A stretch of 8,152 nt of DNA from Bacteroidia bacterium (GCA_016763665.1 JAESTI010000296.1:1-8152); one strand, 5' to 3'; counted from the first letter of the stretch, positions 1-7,433 are shown. The notes: generated by a model from the sequence alone, not told the origin. Made by a program: numbers and translations.

Positions 1-909
1 ACTTACTCCAATAAATCCTCTTTGAACCTCCCCATATTTTAGAAGGTCATCCATTACTTTTTTTACAATATTAACTGGGATGGCAAAAGAATACCCGATA
101 TAGGAGCCGGTTTGTGATTGGATCGCTGTGTTTATTCCAACCAAACTTCCTGAGGTATTTATCAGTGCACCACCACTGTTTCCGGGATTTACAACAGCAT
201 CAGTTTGTATAAAAGACTCTATTCTGTATTTATCATCCAAAATATTGATGCTTCTTGCTTTTGCACTTACAATACCAGCTGTCACAGTCGAAGTTAAATT
301 AAATGGGTTTCCCACTGCTAACACCCATTCACCAACTTGAAGAATATCAGAGTTGCCAAACTTGATAAAAGGAAGTCCTTTTTCTTCTACTTTAAGAAGA
401 GCAAGGTCGGTTGTTGGATCTGTTCCTATTACTGAAGCTGTAAATGTTCTTTTGTCATTTAATACAACCTCTATTTCATCTGCACCATTAATAACATGAT
501 TGTTGGTTACTAGATATCCATCTTCTGAGATAATTACACCAGAACCACTTGACATCCTTTGTCTTGGCTGTGTTGGTTGTTGACGTTGATCATAAAATCT
601 GAATCCAAAAAAATCCCTGAAAGGGTCAAAGTAGTAACTTTGATTAGTTTGCTGGTCTATAATAGATTTAATATGAACAACCGCAGGAGTTGCGATTGAG
701 GAAGCGTAAGTGAAATTAACTCCTGCCGATTGTTCATCAGGAAAGCCGCTTTGATTGTTTGTAAATACTACATTTTGTTTTTCATCAAATGAAGTTGTTT
801 CTTTTTCTCTAAAATACTTACTCAAACTGTAATCATACACTCCAACACCGATAATTCCTCCTATTCCTGCAATGATTAAAATGAGTACAAATCCTAATAA
901 CTTTTTCAT
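1..909 (-). CDS. Deg/HtrA-family serine protease, membrane-anchored (C-terminal part outside window)
   Basis: This is a trypsin-like periplasmic protease of the DegP/DegQ/DegS type, which in this family degrades or refolds misfolded envelope proteins. The frame is open from the ATG at 909 to the window edge, giving 303 codons without a stop. Residues 4-24 form one hydrophobic segment (KLLGFVLILIIAGIGG...) that reads as an uncleaved anchor or signal. The catalytic triad is complete: His138 in TNNHVING, Asp168 in TTDLALLK, and Ser245 in NPGNSGGAL. A Gln/Arg/Pro-rich stretch at about 108-118 precedes the protease core and corresponds to the flexible LA loop of Deg proteases. The last residues seen (RGFIGVS) are the usual lead-in to the first PDZ domain, so one or two PDZ domains should lie beyond the edge. 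The gene is divergent from the plus-strand dapF cluster. No confident promoter was found in the 178-bp gap. The family is certain; the Deg subtype is not decidable without the PDZ part. Confidence 0.95.
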   Translation of the reverse strand, partial: MKKLLGFVLILIIAGIGGIIGVGVYDYSLSKYFREKETTSFDEKQNVVFTNNQSGFPDEQSAGVNFTYASSIATPAVVHIKSIIDQQTNQSYYFDPFRDFFGFRFYDQRQQPTQPRQRMSSGSGVIISEDGYLVTNNHVINGADEIEVVLNDKRTFTASVIGTDPTTDLALLKVEEKGLPFIKFGNSDILQVGEWVLAVGNPFNLTSTVTAGIVSAKARSINILDDKYRIESFIQTDAVVNPGNSGGALINTSGSLVGINTAIQSQTGSYIGYSFAIPVNIVKKVMDDLLKYGEVQRGFIGVS

Positions 910-1087
910 GTTGTAATTGAATTTTATTGAAAAGTAACTAATATGTAATTATCAAATTTTATGCCACTAATTAATTTTTATTCTGTTAATTTGCTTGCTT
1001 ATTAAACGATGAATTTCTTTTGTTTAGTATTGCCTATTTAGATAGATGAATAAATAAACAAAGAAGTTGCATTAGTATTTTTCATAA

Positions 1088-1663
1088 ATGAACATAGGAA
1101 AGATAGTAATATGGTTGTTGATCTTTGCTGTTATAGGATTTGCTAGTTGGTATTTCTTTATGCGCAAATCCGAAGATATTATTCCTCCTGAGCCATCAGA
1201 AACAATTCCTGCCTACTTACCTGAAGAAAACCAGGAAGAATTTGTGATCAATCTTAGAGAAATCTTGAATTTACCTGATGATACTGATCTTATTGTAACA
1301 GATAGCTCTGATGCGGAACAATTAATAATTGCAGGATTATTTGATCAGTCAAAAGAGAAAGATACTACTATAACTTTATCTAGTTCCAGTACAAAAATTA
1401 TGGATTTAATTCAAAAATCAAAATTGCTGAAGGTGAGTCACTATGATGTAACAATTAGATCTAAAACGATGTTCCTAAAAGAAAATTTCAAAGTGCAATT
1501 TTGGCAATCACCTTATTTCAGGCCTGTGTTTTATGTTAATAGTAAAAATGAATTTCAGTTATTTGGAGTTGATTATTCTGATTCATTGAACATTACCTTG
1601 GAGGATGAAAGGCTCAAAATAGAATCCCCCGGTAAAAGTATACATGCCGAACTTTACAGGTAA
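1088..1663 (+). CDS. Uncharacterised membrane-anchored protein upstream of dapF
   Basis: I do not recognise this 191-residue protein. Residues 4-25 form a single N-terminal transmembrane segment (IGKIVIWLLIFAVIGFASWY), followed by a basic MRK and then a Pro/Glu-rich linker at about 33-50, which suggests an N-in anchor with the bulk of the protein in the periplasm. The rest is soluble, mixed alpha/beta in appearance, without cysteines and without catalytic motifs I can name. No lipoprotein box is present. The ATG at 1088 is the natural start because the anchor begins immediately after it; there is no clear Shine-Dalgarno. It ends six bases before dapF and is in the same frame, so the two are very likely co-transcribed and perhaps translationally coupled. 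It is divergent from the Deg protease gene, so an envelope role is a reasonable guess but only a guess. Confidence 0.85.
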   Translation: MNIGKIVIWLLIFAVIGFASWYFFMRKSEDIIPPEPSETIPAYLPEENQEEFVINLREILNLPDDTDLIVTDSSDAEQLIIAGLFDQSKEKDTTITLSSSSTKIMDLIQKSKLLKVSHYDVTIRSKTMFLKENFKVQFWQSPYFRPVFYVNSKNEFQLFGVDYSDSLNITLEDERLKIESPGKSIHAELYR

Positions 1664-1669
1664 ATTAAT

Positions 1670-2452
1670 GTGAAGTTATCATTTGTTAAATATCAGGGAA
1701 CCGGTAATGACTTCATTATTTTTGATAACAGGGAATCAACTCTTTCAAGGAAGAATATTGAGTTTTACAAAACAATATGTCATAGGCGGTATGGTATTGG
1801 TGCGGATGGCGTAATACTGATTCAAAATCATAATGAATATGATTTTGAAATGGTGTATTTTAATGCTGATGGCAGGGAAGGATCAATGTGTGGTAATGGT
1901 GCCAGATGTGCGGTTGCATTTGCCAGATCTATTGGTATGATTGAAAGTGATGCTGTTTTCCTGGCCTATGATGGAAAGCATAGCGCATCTTTCAATGATC
2001 ATAATGTTCGTATAGAAATGACAGATGTTAATGATGTTGAATTTGGGAATGACTATTATTTCTTGGATACAGGGTCACCACACTATATAGTTTTTGTAGA
2101 CGATGTGGAACAAGTTGATGTGAGAAAAGAAGGGGGTAAGATCAGATACAATGATAGGTTCAATGCCGAGGGCACCAATGTTGATTTTGTTCAAAAAACG
2201 GACTCTGGTATACAAATTAGAACTTATGAAAGAGGTGTTGAAGATGAGACTTTGTCTTGCGGAACCGGAGTTACAGCATCTTCATTATGCTCATTCTTAA
2301 AGTATGAGTTAAATACTACTCAATTGCAAGTGTTAACTCAAGGAGGTAATTTGGAGGTGAGTTTTGATCATCAGGATGGTAATTTTAGTAATATTTACTT
2401 ACAAGGCCCTGCAAATTTTGTTTTCACTGGAGATGTTGAGTTTCCAGGCTAG
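1670..2452 (+). CDS. dapF: Diaminopimelate epimerase
   Basis: DapF converts LL-diaminopimelate to meso-diaminopimelate in the cytoplasm, the last step before lysine and the source of the peptidoglycan cross-linking residue. The 260-residue length is typical. The N-terminal signature KYQGTGNDFIIFDN is present. The two catalytic cysteines of this PLP-independent epimerase are Cys74 in MCGNGARC and Cys197 in SCGTGVTA. Also seen are GIGADGV (42-48), FNADG (64-68), GSPHYI (135-140) and the ERG preceding the second cysteine. The start is GTG at 1670: an in-frame TAA at 1661-1663 (the stop of the upstream gene) rules out anything longer than two more codons, and no in-frame ATG lies before the conserved motif. 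A weak AGG at 1658-1660 sits 9 bases upstream, inside the last codons of the preceding gene. An inverted repeat follows the stop. Confidence 0.98.
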   Translation: MKLSFVKYQGTGNDFIIFDNRESTLSRKNIEFYKTICHRRYGIGADGVILIQNHNEYDFEMVYFNADGREGSMCGNGARCAVAFARSIGMIESDAVFLAYDGKHSASFNDHNVRIEMTDVNDVEFGNDYYFLDTGSPHYIVFVDDVEQVDVRKEGGKIRYNDRFNAEGTNVDFVQKTDSGIQIRTYERGVEDETLSCGTGVTASSLCSFLKYELNTTQLQVLTQGGNLEVSFDHQDGNFSNIYLQGPANFVFTGDVEFPG

Positions 2453-2462
2453 TTTCTTCTTT

Positions 2463-2484
2463 ATAGTAGTTTATTAACTACTAT
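2463..2484. repeat. Perfect 9-bp inverted repeat 11 bases after the dapF stop
   Basis: ATAGTAGTT and AACTACTAT are exact reverse complements separated by TATT. The position just after dapF suggests a weak transcription terminator or an mRNA 3'-end stabiliser, but the stem is AT-rich and no T-run follows, so it is not a classical intrinsic terminator. A protein-binding palindrome is the alternative. Confidence 0.4.
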
Positions 2485-2486
2485 TT

Positions 2487-2526
2487 ACGAATAACGAGTT
2501 AATACGAATACACCAACTACACGAAT
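2487..2526. repeat. Four short ACGAAT-like direct repeats between dapF and the SNF2 gene
   Basis: ACGAAT occurs at 2487, 2504 and 2521, with the variant ACGAGT at 2494, all within 40 bases in the gap between dapF and the SNF2 gene. Spacing is irregular (7, 10 and 17 bases). These could be a degenerate intergenic repeat or chance in AT-rich DNA; I see no coding potential here. Confidence 0.3.
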
Positions 2527-2565
2527 TACCCTTTCAAAAGTTTTCCACAAATTCTCAAGAACTCT

Positions 2566-2595
2566 TTCCAACTCATCAAATAATACTTAGATTTG
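2566..2595 (+). promoter_or_regulatory. Probable Bacteroidota-type promoter for the SNF2-aroK cluster
   Basis: TAGATTTG at 2588-2595 matches the phylum's -7 consensus TAnnTTTG exactly. At the canonical 19-base spacing upstream lies TTC (2566-2568), one mismatch from the TTG -33 element. Transcription would start near 2601-2603, giving a leader of roughly 57 bases before the ATG at 2659. The placement after the dapF inverted repeat supports a separate transcription unit beginning here. Confidence 0.55.
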
Positions 2596-2658
2596 TAGTT
2601 TTATTTGACGTTAATTCTTTCCTAAAAGGAATTATTTGCAGCTTTTTTACCCCAATTT

Positions 2659-5619
2659 ATGAGAACTCGTTATAAGCAAGACCATCTAAAGGTTACTACT
2701 TCGCAACCATGCAAAGTAGTTTATTCTCTTTATGAGCATTCATATTTAGGATACTTGTTTGAACCCCATATTGTTCAGATAAACAGTAAAGGGAACTACA
2801 CGCTATCGCATCAAAGGCTTTTCAGCAATACTGCCGGTGATTTTGATCAATTTTTGGATCAAAATGATTATAAATTGATAAGCATCTTAGACAGATGTGA
2901 TCAGAGATATATAATCAAGAAATATGCAGATGATAATCCAAAGCCTACGGACTTTTTTAGCAATGTTTATAATGATGAAATGCATACAGTAGTGAGGTCT
3001 GAGATTGAAACTAATATAGGTGGAGTCATTGATTTGCTTGAACAGAAACCACTATTTGTGATGGGGAAAGATGGTAATCCAACAAGGGAAGAAATATACC
3101 TTACGGATGATCGTGCTACAGTTTTGTTCTATTTTAAGCGGGAGAATGGTCAGATAAGGTATTTCCCAACCATAAAATATAAAGAAGAACGAATAAGTTT
3201 TATTCATAAAGATGCTAAGCTCATATCTTCTAAACCAGCCTTGATGCTTTTGGACAACACTCTTTACCAATTTGAGTATGGGTTAGATGGTAAGAAATTA
3301 AAACCTTTTCTTAAAAAGGCATTTATTCAGATTCCACAAAGCTCAGAAATCACTTATCTTAAAACTTTTGTCAAGCCATTATTGGAAGAATATAGAGTAC
3401 ATGCGGAAGGGTTTGAGATCATTAATGAGAAATTTGAAGCTAAGCCAGTATTACAGATACAAAAAGTTTGGAATGAAGATGTAGCAATTGCTCTTTACTT
3501 TAAGTATGGTGATAATATTTACCCATACCGATCAAGCAGAAAGGCGTATGTTACATTTAATGAGAACAATGGGTCTTATAATTTTACAAGAATAATGAGA
3601 TCGCTTACTTGGGAACAACACAAAGTAGATCTGTTAATTAGTTTGGGGCTCAGGCCAACAGAGGGTTCTGGATTTAGAATTGAAAAAAGACTGAACGGGG
3701 AAGAAGAAACAGTTGAACAGTTAGACATGTTTCAAAGTACTGAGGATAAAGAATCATCATTAAAGGATTATGAGATAACAGACTGGCTGCAACAGAATTT
3801 TGACCTTATTGCTGAACATGGATTCGAGATAAGAAAAGAAGGGGATCAACAAATTTATTTTACAACTTCTCAATTGTCATTTAAAATAGATGAACAAAGT
3901 GACTGGTTTGATGTAAAAGCAACCGTTCAATTTGGCAAGTACGAGGTTAATTTCGTTGACCTGAGAAATTATATTTTGAAAGGAATTAGGGAGTATATTT
4001 TACCGGGAGGAGAAATCGCAGTTATTCCTGAAGAGTGGTTTGCCCAGTTTAAATACTTATTTGAATTTTCAAATAATTCTGGCTCCATTCAGTTGAAAAA
4101 GTACCATGTTGGGATCGTACAAAATTTGAGGAACAATCAACTTGCGCAACTTTCAATAGATAGAAAGCTGGAAGGATTATCGGATTTTAAGGAAATTGAA
4201 GAAGCAGATCTTCCCAAGAACTTTAAAGGAAAATTAAGAACTTACCAAAAGGCGGGTTATGATTGGTTGTGCTTTTTAAACCAATATCGTTTTGGAGGTT
4301 GCCTGGCTGATGATATGGGTTTAGGAAAAACCATTCAAACTTTGGCTTTATTGCAAAAGCAAAAAGAAATAGGTGAGAAGCAAGCCTCTTTAATAGTAAT
4401 GCCAACTTCGTTGATACATAATTGGGAGCAAGAAGCAGCAAAGTTTACTCCTAAACTGAAAGTATTTGCTTATACAGGAACAGAGAGAGAGAAAGATGTA
4501 GCGTTGTTTTCCGGTTATGATCTAATACTAACTTCTTATGGTATAGCTCGTTTGGATACTGAAATTCTAAAACAATATTACTTCAATTATACTATTTTAG
4601 ACGAAAGCCAGATCATTAAAAACCCTAATTCACAAATTTCCAAAGCCGTAGCTTCGTTAAATTCACAATTCAAACTAATTTTATCTGGAACTCCTATTGA
4701 AAATTCAGTAATGGATTTGTGGTCGCAATTGTCATTTGTTAATCCTGGGTTATTAGGGCTTCAAACCTATTTTAAGGATAATTTTGTAATACCAATTGAG
4801 CGTGATAAGGATGAAGTAAAACGCGACAAACTTCATGTAATTATCAAACCATTTATCTTAAGAAGAACAAAAAAACAAGTTGCAAAAGAGTTACCCGAAA
4901 AGATAGAGCAGGTAACTTATTGCGAAATGTCAGAAGAGCAGCACAAGTATTATGAGGAAGTTAAATCCTCTTACAGGAATGAAATACTTAAGTCTATTAC
5001 CAAGTTTGGAGTTGCGAAATCAAGGATATCTATTATTCAGGGGCTTACTAAGCTGCGCCAAATTGCAAATCACCCTGTTTTGGTTGATGACTTTTATACA
5101 GCCTCATCAGGAAAATTTGAGGAAGTAACACGTATGGTAGAGAGCGTAATTGCTGAAGGACATAAGATTTTGTTGTATTCCCAGTTTGTGAAACAACTTA
5201 CTCTGTTTAGAAGATATTTTGATCAACAAGAACTAAGCTACGCGTATTTGGATGGAAGCACCAAACAAAAAGACAGGAGGGGAATAGTGGAAGAATTTCA
5301 AAACAATGTTGACCTAAAGTTATTTCTTATATCTCTTAAAGCTGGTGGATTAGGTTTAAATCTTACTGCAGAAGATTACGTATTTATTGTTGACCCCTGG
5401 TGGAATCCTGCTATTGAACAGCAGGCAGTTGATCGTTCTCATCGAATTGGGCAGGTTAATACTGTATTTACCTATAAGTTTATTGCTAAGAATACCGTTG
5501 AAGAAAAGATATTGGGTCTACAACAAAGAAAATCTGAAGTGGCCAGCCAGTTGATCGTAACCGAGGAATCTTTCTTTAAATCGTTATCCGAGATAGATAT
5601 AAGGTCAATTCTTGAATAA
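2659..5619 (+). CDS. SNF2-family DEAD/H-box ATPase (RapA/HepA-like)
   Basis: This 986-residue protein belongs to the SNF2 group of superfamily 2: ATP-driven double-stranded DNA translocases that remodel protein-DNA complexes or RNA polymerase. The ATPase engine occupies the C-terminal half, about 520-970. Its motifs run in order: Walker A DDMGLGKT (551-558, Lys557), Walker B box DESQ (648-651), motif III LSGTPIEN (675-682), LRRT after the helical insertion, motif IV LLYSQF (838-843), LDGST (864-868), motif V SLKAGGLGLNL (892-902) and motif VI within DPWWNPAIEQQAVDRSHRIGQ (912-932, arginines 926 and 929). The N-terminal 500 residues carry no motif I can name; their place matches the SNF2-associated region of bacterial homologues. 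I see no cysteine-rich SWIM zinc finger. The ATG at 2659 follows a candidate promoter. aroK begins one base after the stop, so the two form an operon. The biological role of bacterial SNF2 proteins of this type is largely unknown. Confidence 0.95.
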   Translation: MRTRYKQDHLKVTTSQPCKVVYSLYEHSYLGYLFEPHIVQINSKGNYTLSHQRLFSNTAGDFDQFLDQNDYKLISILDRCDQRYIIKKYADDNPKPTDFFSNVYNDEMHTVVRSEIETNIGGVIDLLEQKPLFVMGKDGNPTREEIYLTDDRATVLFYFKRENGQIRYFPTIKYKEERISFIHKDAKLISSKPALMLLDNTLYQFEYGLDGKKLKPFLKKAFIQIPQSSEITYLKTFVKPLLEEYRVHAEGFEIINEKFEAKPVLQIQKVWNEDVAIALYFKYGDNIYPYRSSRKAYVTFNENNGSYNFTRIMRSLTWEQHKVDLLISLGLRPTEGSGFRIEKRLNGEEETVEQLDMFQSTEDKESSLKDYEITDWLQQNFDLIAEHGFEIRKEGDQQIYFTTSQLSFKIDEQSDWFDVKATVQFGKYEVNFVDLRNYILKGIREYILPGGEIAVIPEEWFAQFKYLFEFSNNSGSIQLKKYHVGIVQNLRNNQLAQLSIDRKLEGLSDFKEIEEADLPKNFKGKLRTYQKAGYDWLCFLNQYRFGGCLADDMGLGKTIQTLALLQKQKEIGEKQASLIVMPTSLIHNWEQEAAKFTPKLKVFAYTGTEREKDVALFSGYDLILTSYGIARLDTEILKQYYFNYTILDESQIIKNPNSQISKAVASLNSQFKLILSGTPIENSVMDLWSQLSFVNPGLLGLQTYFKDNFVIPIERDKDEVKRDKLHVIIKPFILRRTKKQVAKELPEKIEQVTYCEMSEEQHKYYEEVKSSYRNEILKSITKFGVAKSRISIIQGLTKLRQIANHPVLVDDFYTASSGKFEEVTRMVESVIAEGHKILLYSQFVKQLTLFRRYFDQQELSYAYLDGSTKQKDRRGIVEEFQNNVDLKLFLISLKAGGLGLNLTAEDYVFIVDPWWNPAIEQQAVDRSHRIGQVNTVFTYKFIAKNTVEEKILGLQQRKSEVASQLIVTEESFFKSLSEIDIRSILE

Positions 5620-5620
5620 C

Positions 5621-6169
5621 ATGGGTCGCAGCAGGATAAAAGGGTATCGAATATATCTTATCGGATTTATGGGTGCAGGTAAAACTACACTTGGTAAGAA
5701 GCTTGCCAACAAAATAGGATTTGATTTTCTGGACATAGATGACTTGATCGAAAGAGAAGAAAATCGATCTATTAATGATATCTTTTTAGATGAGGGGGCT
5801 GAGTATTTCAGAAAGCTTGAAAGAAAAGTACTACACCATACTAACCAAAGACAACAAATGGTTTATGCAACAGGAGGGGGCACTCCATTCTTTTTTGATA
5901 ACATGCAATGGATGAGTAAGAACGGAACCACTATTTATATCAGGCACCATGAGGATCTGCTATTTGGTAGATTGCGAAGCTCCAAGTCTAATCGTCCTTT
6001 AATAAGTGATCTTTCAGATGAAGAGCTAAGAAGATTTATTATTGATCATTTAGTACAAAGAGAGGAATTTTACAATCAATCGAAAGTAATTGTAGATGGT
6101 AAAGGAATTAATGCTCAGGAAGTGGTGGAGAAATTGATTGTTCCAAAGAAGTTTTCAGGAATTAGATGA
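5621..6169 (+). CDS. aroK: Shikimate kinase
   Basis: AroK phosphorylates shikimate with ATP to shikimate 3-phosphate in the chorismate (aromatic amino acid) pathway. From the ATG at 5621 the protein has 182 residues, close to the usual length. Motifs: P-loop GFMGAGKTT (15-23, Lys21), the Mg/shikimate-binding LDIDD (37-41), shikimate-binding Arg64 in YFRKLE, the ATGGG loop (83-87), the lid SNRPL (123-127) with Arg125, and Arg147 in QREEFY. A longer reading from TTG at 5612 adds three residues and would overlap the end of the SNF2 gene by 8 bases. An AAGG at 5601-5604 is better spaced for that TTG (7 bases) than for the ATG (16 bases), so the true start is open, though ATG is preferred. Its tight spacing to the SNF2 gene implies translational coupling. 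Confidence 0.96.
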   Translation: MGRSRIKGYRIYLIGFMGAGKTTLGKKLANKIGFDFLDIDDLIEREENRSINDIFLDEGAEYFRKLERKVLHHTNQRQQMVYATGGGTPFFFDNMQWMSKNGTTIYIRHHEDLLFGRLRSSKSNRPLISDLSDEELRRFIIDHLVQREEFYNQSKVIVDGKGINAQEVVEKLIVPKKFSGIR

Positions 6170-6200
6170 AACTTACCTTGGCTTCTGGGAATTAAAAACT

Positions 6201-6824
6201 ATGAAAATTAAGATTATTATTATTCTATGTTTGATGTCTAATTTGGTGTATTCACAACTGATGTTAGAGATTCAAAAAGGTAACTATGGCAAGGATGGAA
6301 AAAGACATGGTAAATTTATTATTGATGATGAAAGGCACTGGTATCCTGTAGATTCTATTGTAAGATACAAACATGGTGTACTAAATGGGAAATGTCACAT
6401 TAGTACTCATGCTTATATTGAAAAATCGAAATTTGTTAATGGGAAACGTCACGGAAAGTCCATTTGGGTCGATTATGACTCGGGAATTAAATTCAGAATT
6501 AAATATGATCAAGGAATTCCATTGGATACTCATAAATTACGTTTAATGCCAGTTCTATTTGATAGAAAAGTCTATTTTATTAGAGTAGGATTTGGTCCAA
6601 AATTATGGAGTGGCAATTGTGCCGTATTAATTAGGAGAAAATATGGTCTGACCGATAGCAGTATTCGCAGATTCAGTACAGCCAGAAAGAATACTATGAA
6701 AAGGATATATAAACATAATTTGAAAGTAAACAAATATTTGTCCAGAAGAAATGGGGAAAAATGGAGAGAAGAATTTCAGGGAGAATTAAAAAATTGTATA
6801 CCACCAGGTTGGTTGCTACTTTAA
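6201..6824 (+). CDS. Secreted MORN/YwqK-like repeat protein, function unknown
   Basis: The 207-residue product starts with a clean signal peptide: MKIK, a hydrophobic core IIIILCLMSNLV, and a likely cleavage after VYS before Gln19. The following region carries two to three loose repeats of the G-x-x-x-G-K / HGK type (GKDGKRHGKF at 30-39, HGVLNGKCHI at 58-67, VNGKRHGKSIW at 79-89, then KYDQGIPLD), which resemble the MORN or YwqK repeats common in exported Bacteroidota proteins. The C-terminal third is strongly basic (for example RRFSTARKNTMKRIYKH) and ends in CIPPGWLLL; I recognise nothing there. Three mature cysteines (65, 140, 199) could form a disulfide after export. I chose ATG 6201 over an in-frame TTG at 6138 because the signal peptide begins at 6201 and the extra 21 residues would overlap aroK. 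It may be read from the SNF2-aroK transcript. YwqK is named after an antitoxin annotation, but no toxin partner is seen here. Confidence 0.85.
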   Translation: MKIKIIIILCLMSNLVYSQLMLEIQKGNYGKDGKRHGKFIIDDERHWYPVDSIVRYKHGVLNGKCHISTHAYIEKSKFVNGKRHGKSIWVDYDSGIKFRIKYDQGIPLDTHKLRLMPVLFDRKVYFIRVGFGPKLWSGNCAVLIRRKYGLTDSSIRRFSTARKNTMKRIYKHNLKVNKYLSRRNGEKWREEFQGELKNCIPPGWLLL

Positions 6825-6913
6825 GTCAGAATAAATCGCAATTTTGGAAATGTTGCCAACAAGAAGACATAAACTACTAAACCAATACACAACTAAACTA
6901 ATCAACTAACATG

Positions 6914-7420
6914 TCAACTCAAATAAGCAGCATTCTGTTTCTTATCAAACTTCACATTCACATGTTCTTGTAGCGTAGTAGCTAATGAAAGTCCAACAAA
7001 ATCAGCAGCAATAGGAAATTTTTTATGATTTCTATCAACTAAAATAGCTGTTTGTATTTTTTTGCAGGAATAATTGAGAAAATATCCCAGACCATAGGTT
7101 AATGTCCGCCCGCTGTTCAATACATCATCTACCAAAATTACTACTTTGTTATTGATAATTTTCTCCAGGTTATTTTCAGACACTTTTGATTGGGCAGGAT
7201 CGGTCTCATCAATATCAATATTTAAGATATGAGTTTTGATAGAAGAGATTGCTGTTAACCTTTTGGATAGCATATCTGCAACAATAATTCCTCGTGGGGC
7301 AATACCTGCTAATACGATCTCTTTTTCCTTATAATTACTTTCATAGATCTGGTAAGCAATTCTGTTGATTTTTTGATCAATTTGATGATGATCAAGTAGT
7401 TGAAGTTTTGCGTTAGTCAT
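6914..7420 (-). CDS. PyrR-like phosphoribosyltransferase
   Basis: This 168-residue cytoplasmic enzyme belongs to the type I PRTase fold, which uses PRPP to add ribose phosphate to a base. The PRPP-binding signature VVILVDDVLNSGRT is at 93-106. The VLAGIAPRG segment (36-44) resembles the PPi loop of PyrR (V-x-x-G-I-x-x-R-G), and the C-terminal block LVDRNHKKFPIAADFVG (127-143) is close to the PyrR block L-x-D-R-G-H-R-E-L-P-I-x-x-D-x-V-G. On that basis it is closest to PyrR, the pyrimidine operon attenuator/uracil phosphoribosyltransferase. The PyrR block usually reading D-I-T-L-Y-R-D-D is here LNIDIDETD, so substrate or regulatory function may differ. No pyrimidine genes are nearby. The gene converges with the secreted repeat protein and is divergent from rpmE2. 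The ATG at 7420 overlaps a tiny upstream ORF that owns the best Shine-Dalgarno. Confidence 0.85.
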   Translation of the reverse strand: MTNAKLQLLDHHQIDQKINRIAYQIYESNYKEKEIVLAGIAPRGIIVADMLSKRLTAISSIKTHILNIDIDETDPAQSKVSENNLEKIINNKVVILVDDVLNSGRTLTYGLGYFLNYSCKKIQTAILVDRNHKKFPIAADFVGLSLATTLQEHVNVKFDKKQNAAYLS

Positions 7421-7433
7421 AGTAAAAGTTCAT
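7413..7433 (-). CDS. Possible 6-codon leader ORF overlapping the start of the PyrR-like gene
   Basis: On the minus strand an AAGGA (7442-7438) stands five bases before an ATG at 7433, which opens a reading frame MNFYYD and closes with TAA at 7415-7413. The start of the PyrR-like gene (7420-7418) lies inside it in another frame. The Shine-Dalgarno is ideally spaced for this small ORF and 17 bases from the annotated gene start. This could be a leader peptide that couples translation to the main gene. With so few codons it may also be chance. Confidence 0.25.
   Translation of the reverse strand: MNFYYD

Noticed and set aside
128..340. Plus-strand 70-codon open frame
   Set aside because: It lies wholly inside the Deg protease gene on the other strand, over its catalytic core; it is a shadow.
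986..993. TTAATTTG as a -7 box for the dapF cluster
   Set aside because: It has one mismatch at an important position, and no TTG lies at the expected distance upstream.
2541..2549. TTTTCCACA, one mismatch from a DnaA box
   Set aside because: It is a single imperfect site with no cluster, no AT-rich unwinding array and no replication genes nearby.
3052..3270. Minus-strand 72-codon open frame
   Set aside because: It is a shadow inside the SNF2 gene with no recognisable motif.
4223..4441. Minus-strand 72-codon open frame
   Set aside because: It overlaps the Walker A region of the SNF2 ATPase on the opposite strand; it is a shadow.
5612..5620. TTG start for aroK overlapping the SNF2 stop
   Set aside because: It adds three residues only. 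An AAGG is well spaced for it, so it is not excluded, but the ATG at 5621 is the simpler start.
6138..6200. TTG start extending the secreted protein into aroK
   Set aside because: It would hide a clear signal peptide behind 21 polar residues; ATG 6201 is better.
6825..6913. Convergent gap searched for a bidirectional terminator
   Set aside because: Only a very short TTGG/CCAA pairing and an A/C-rich low-complexity run (about 6868-6910) are visible; no supported hairpin with a T-tract.
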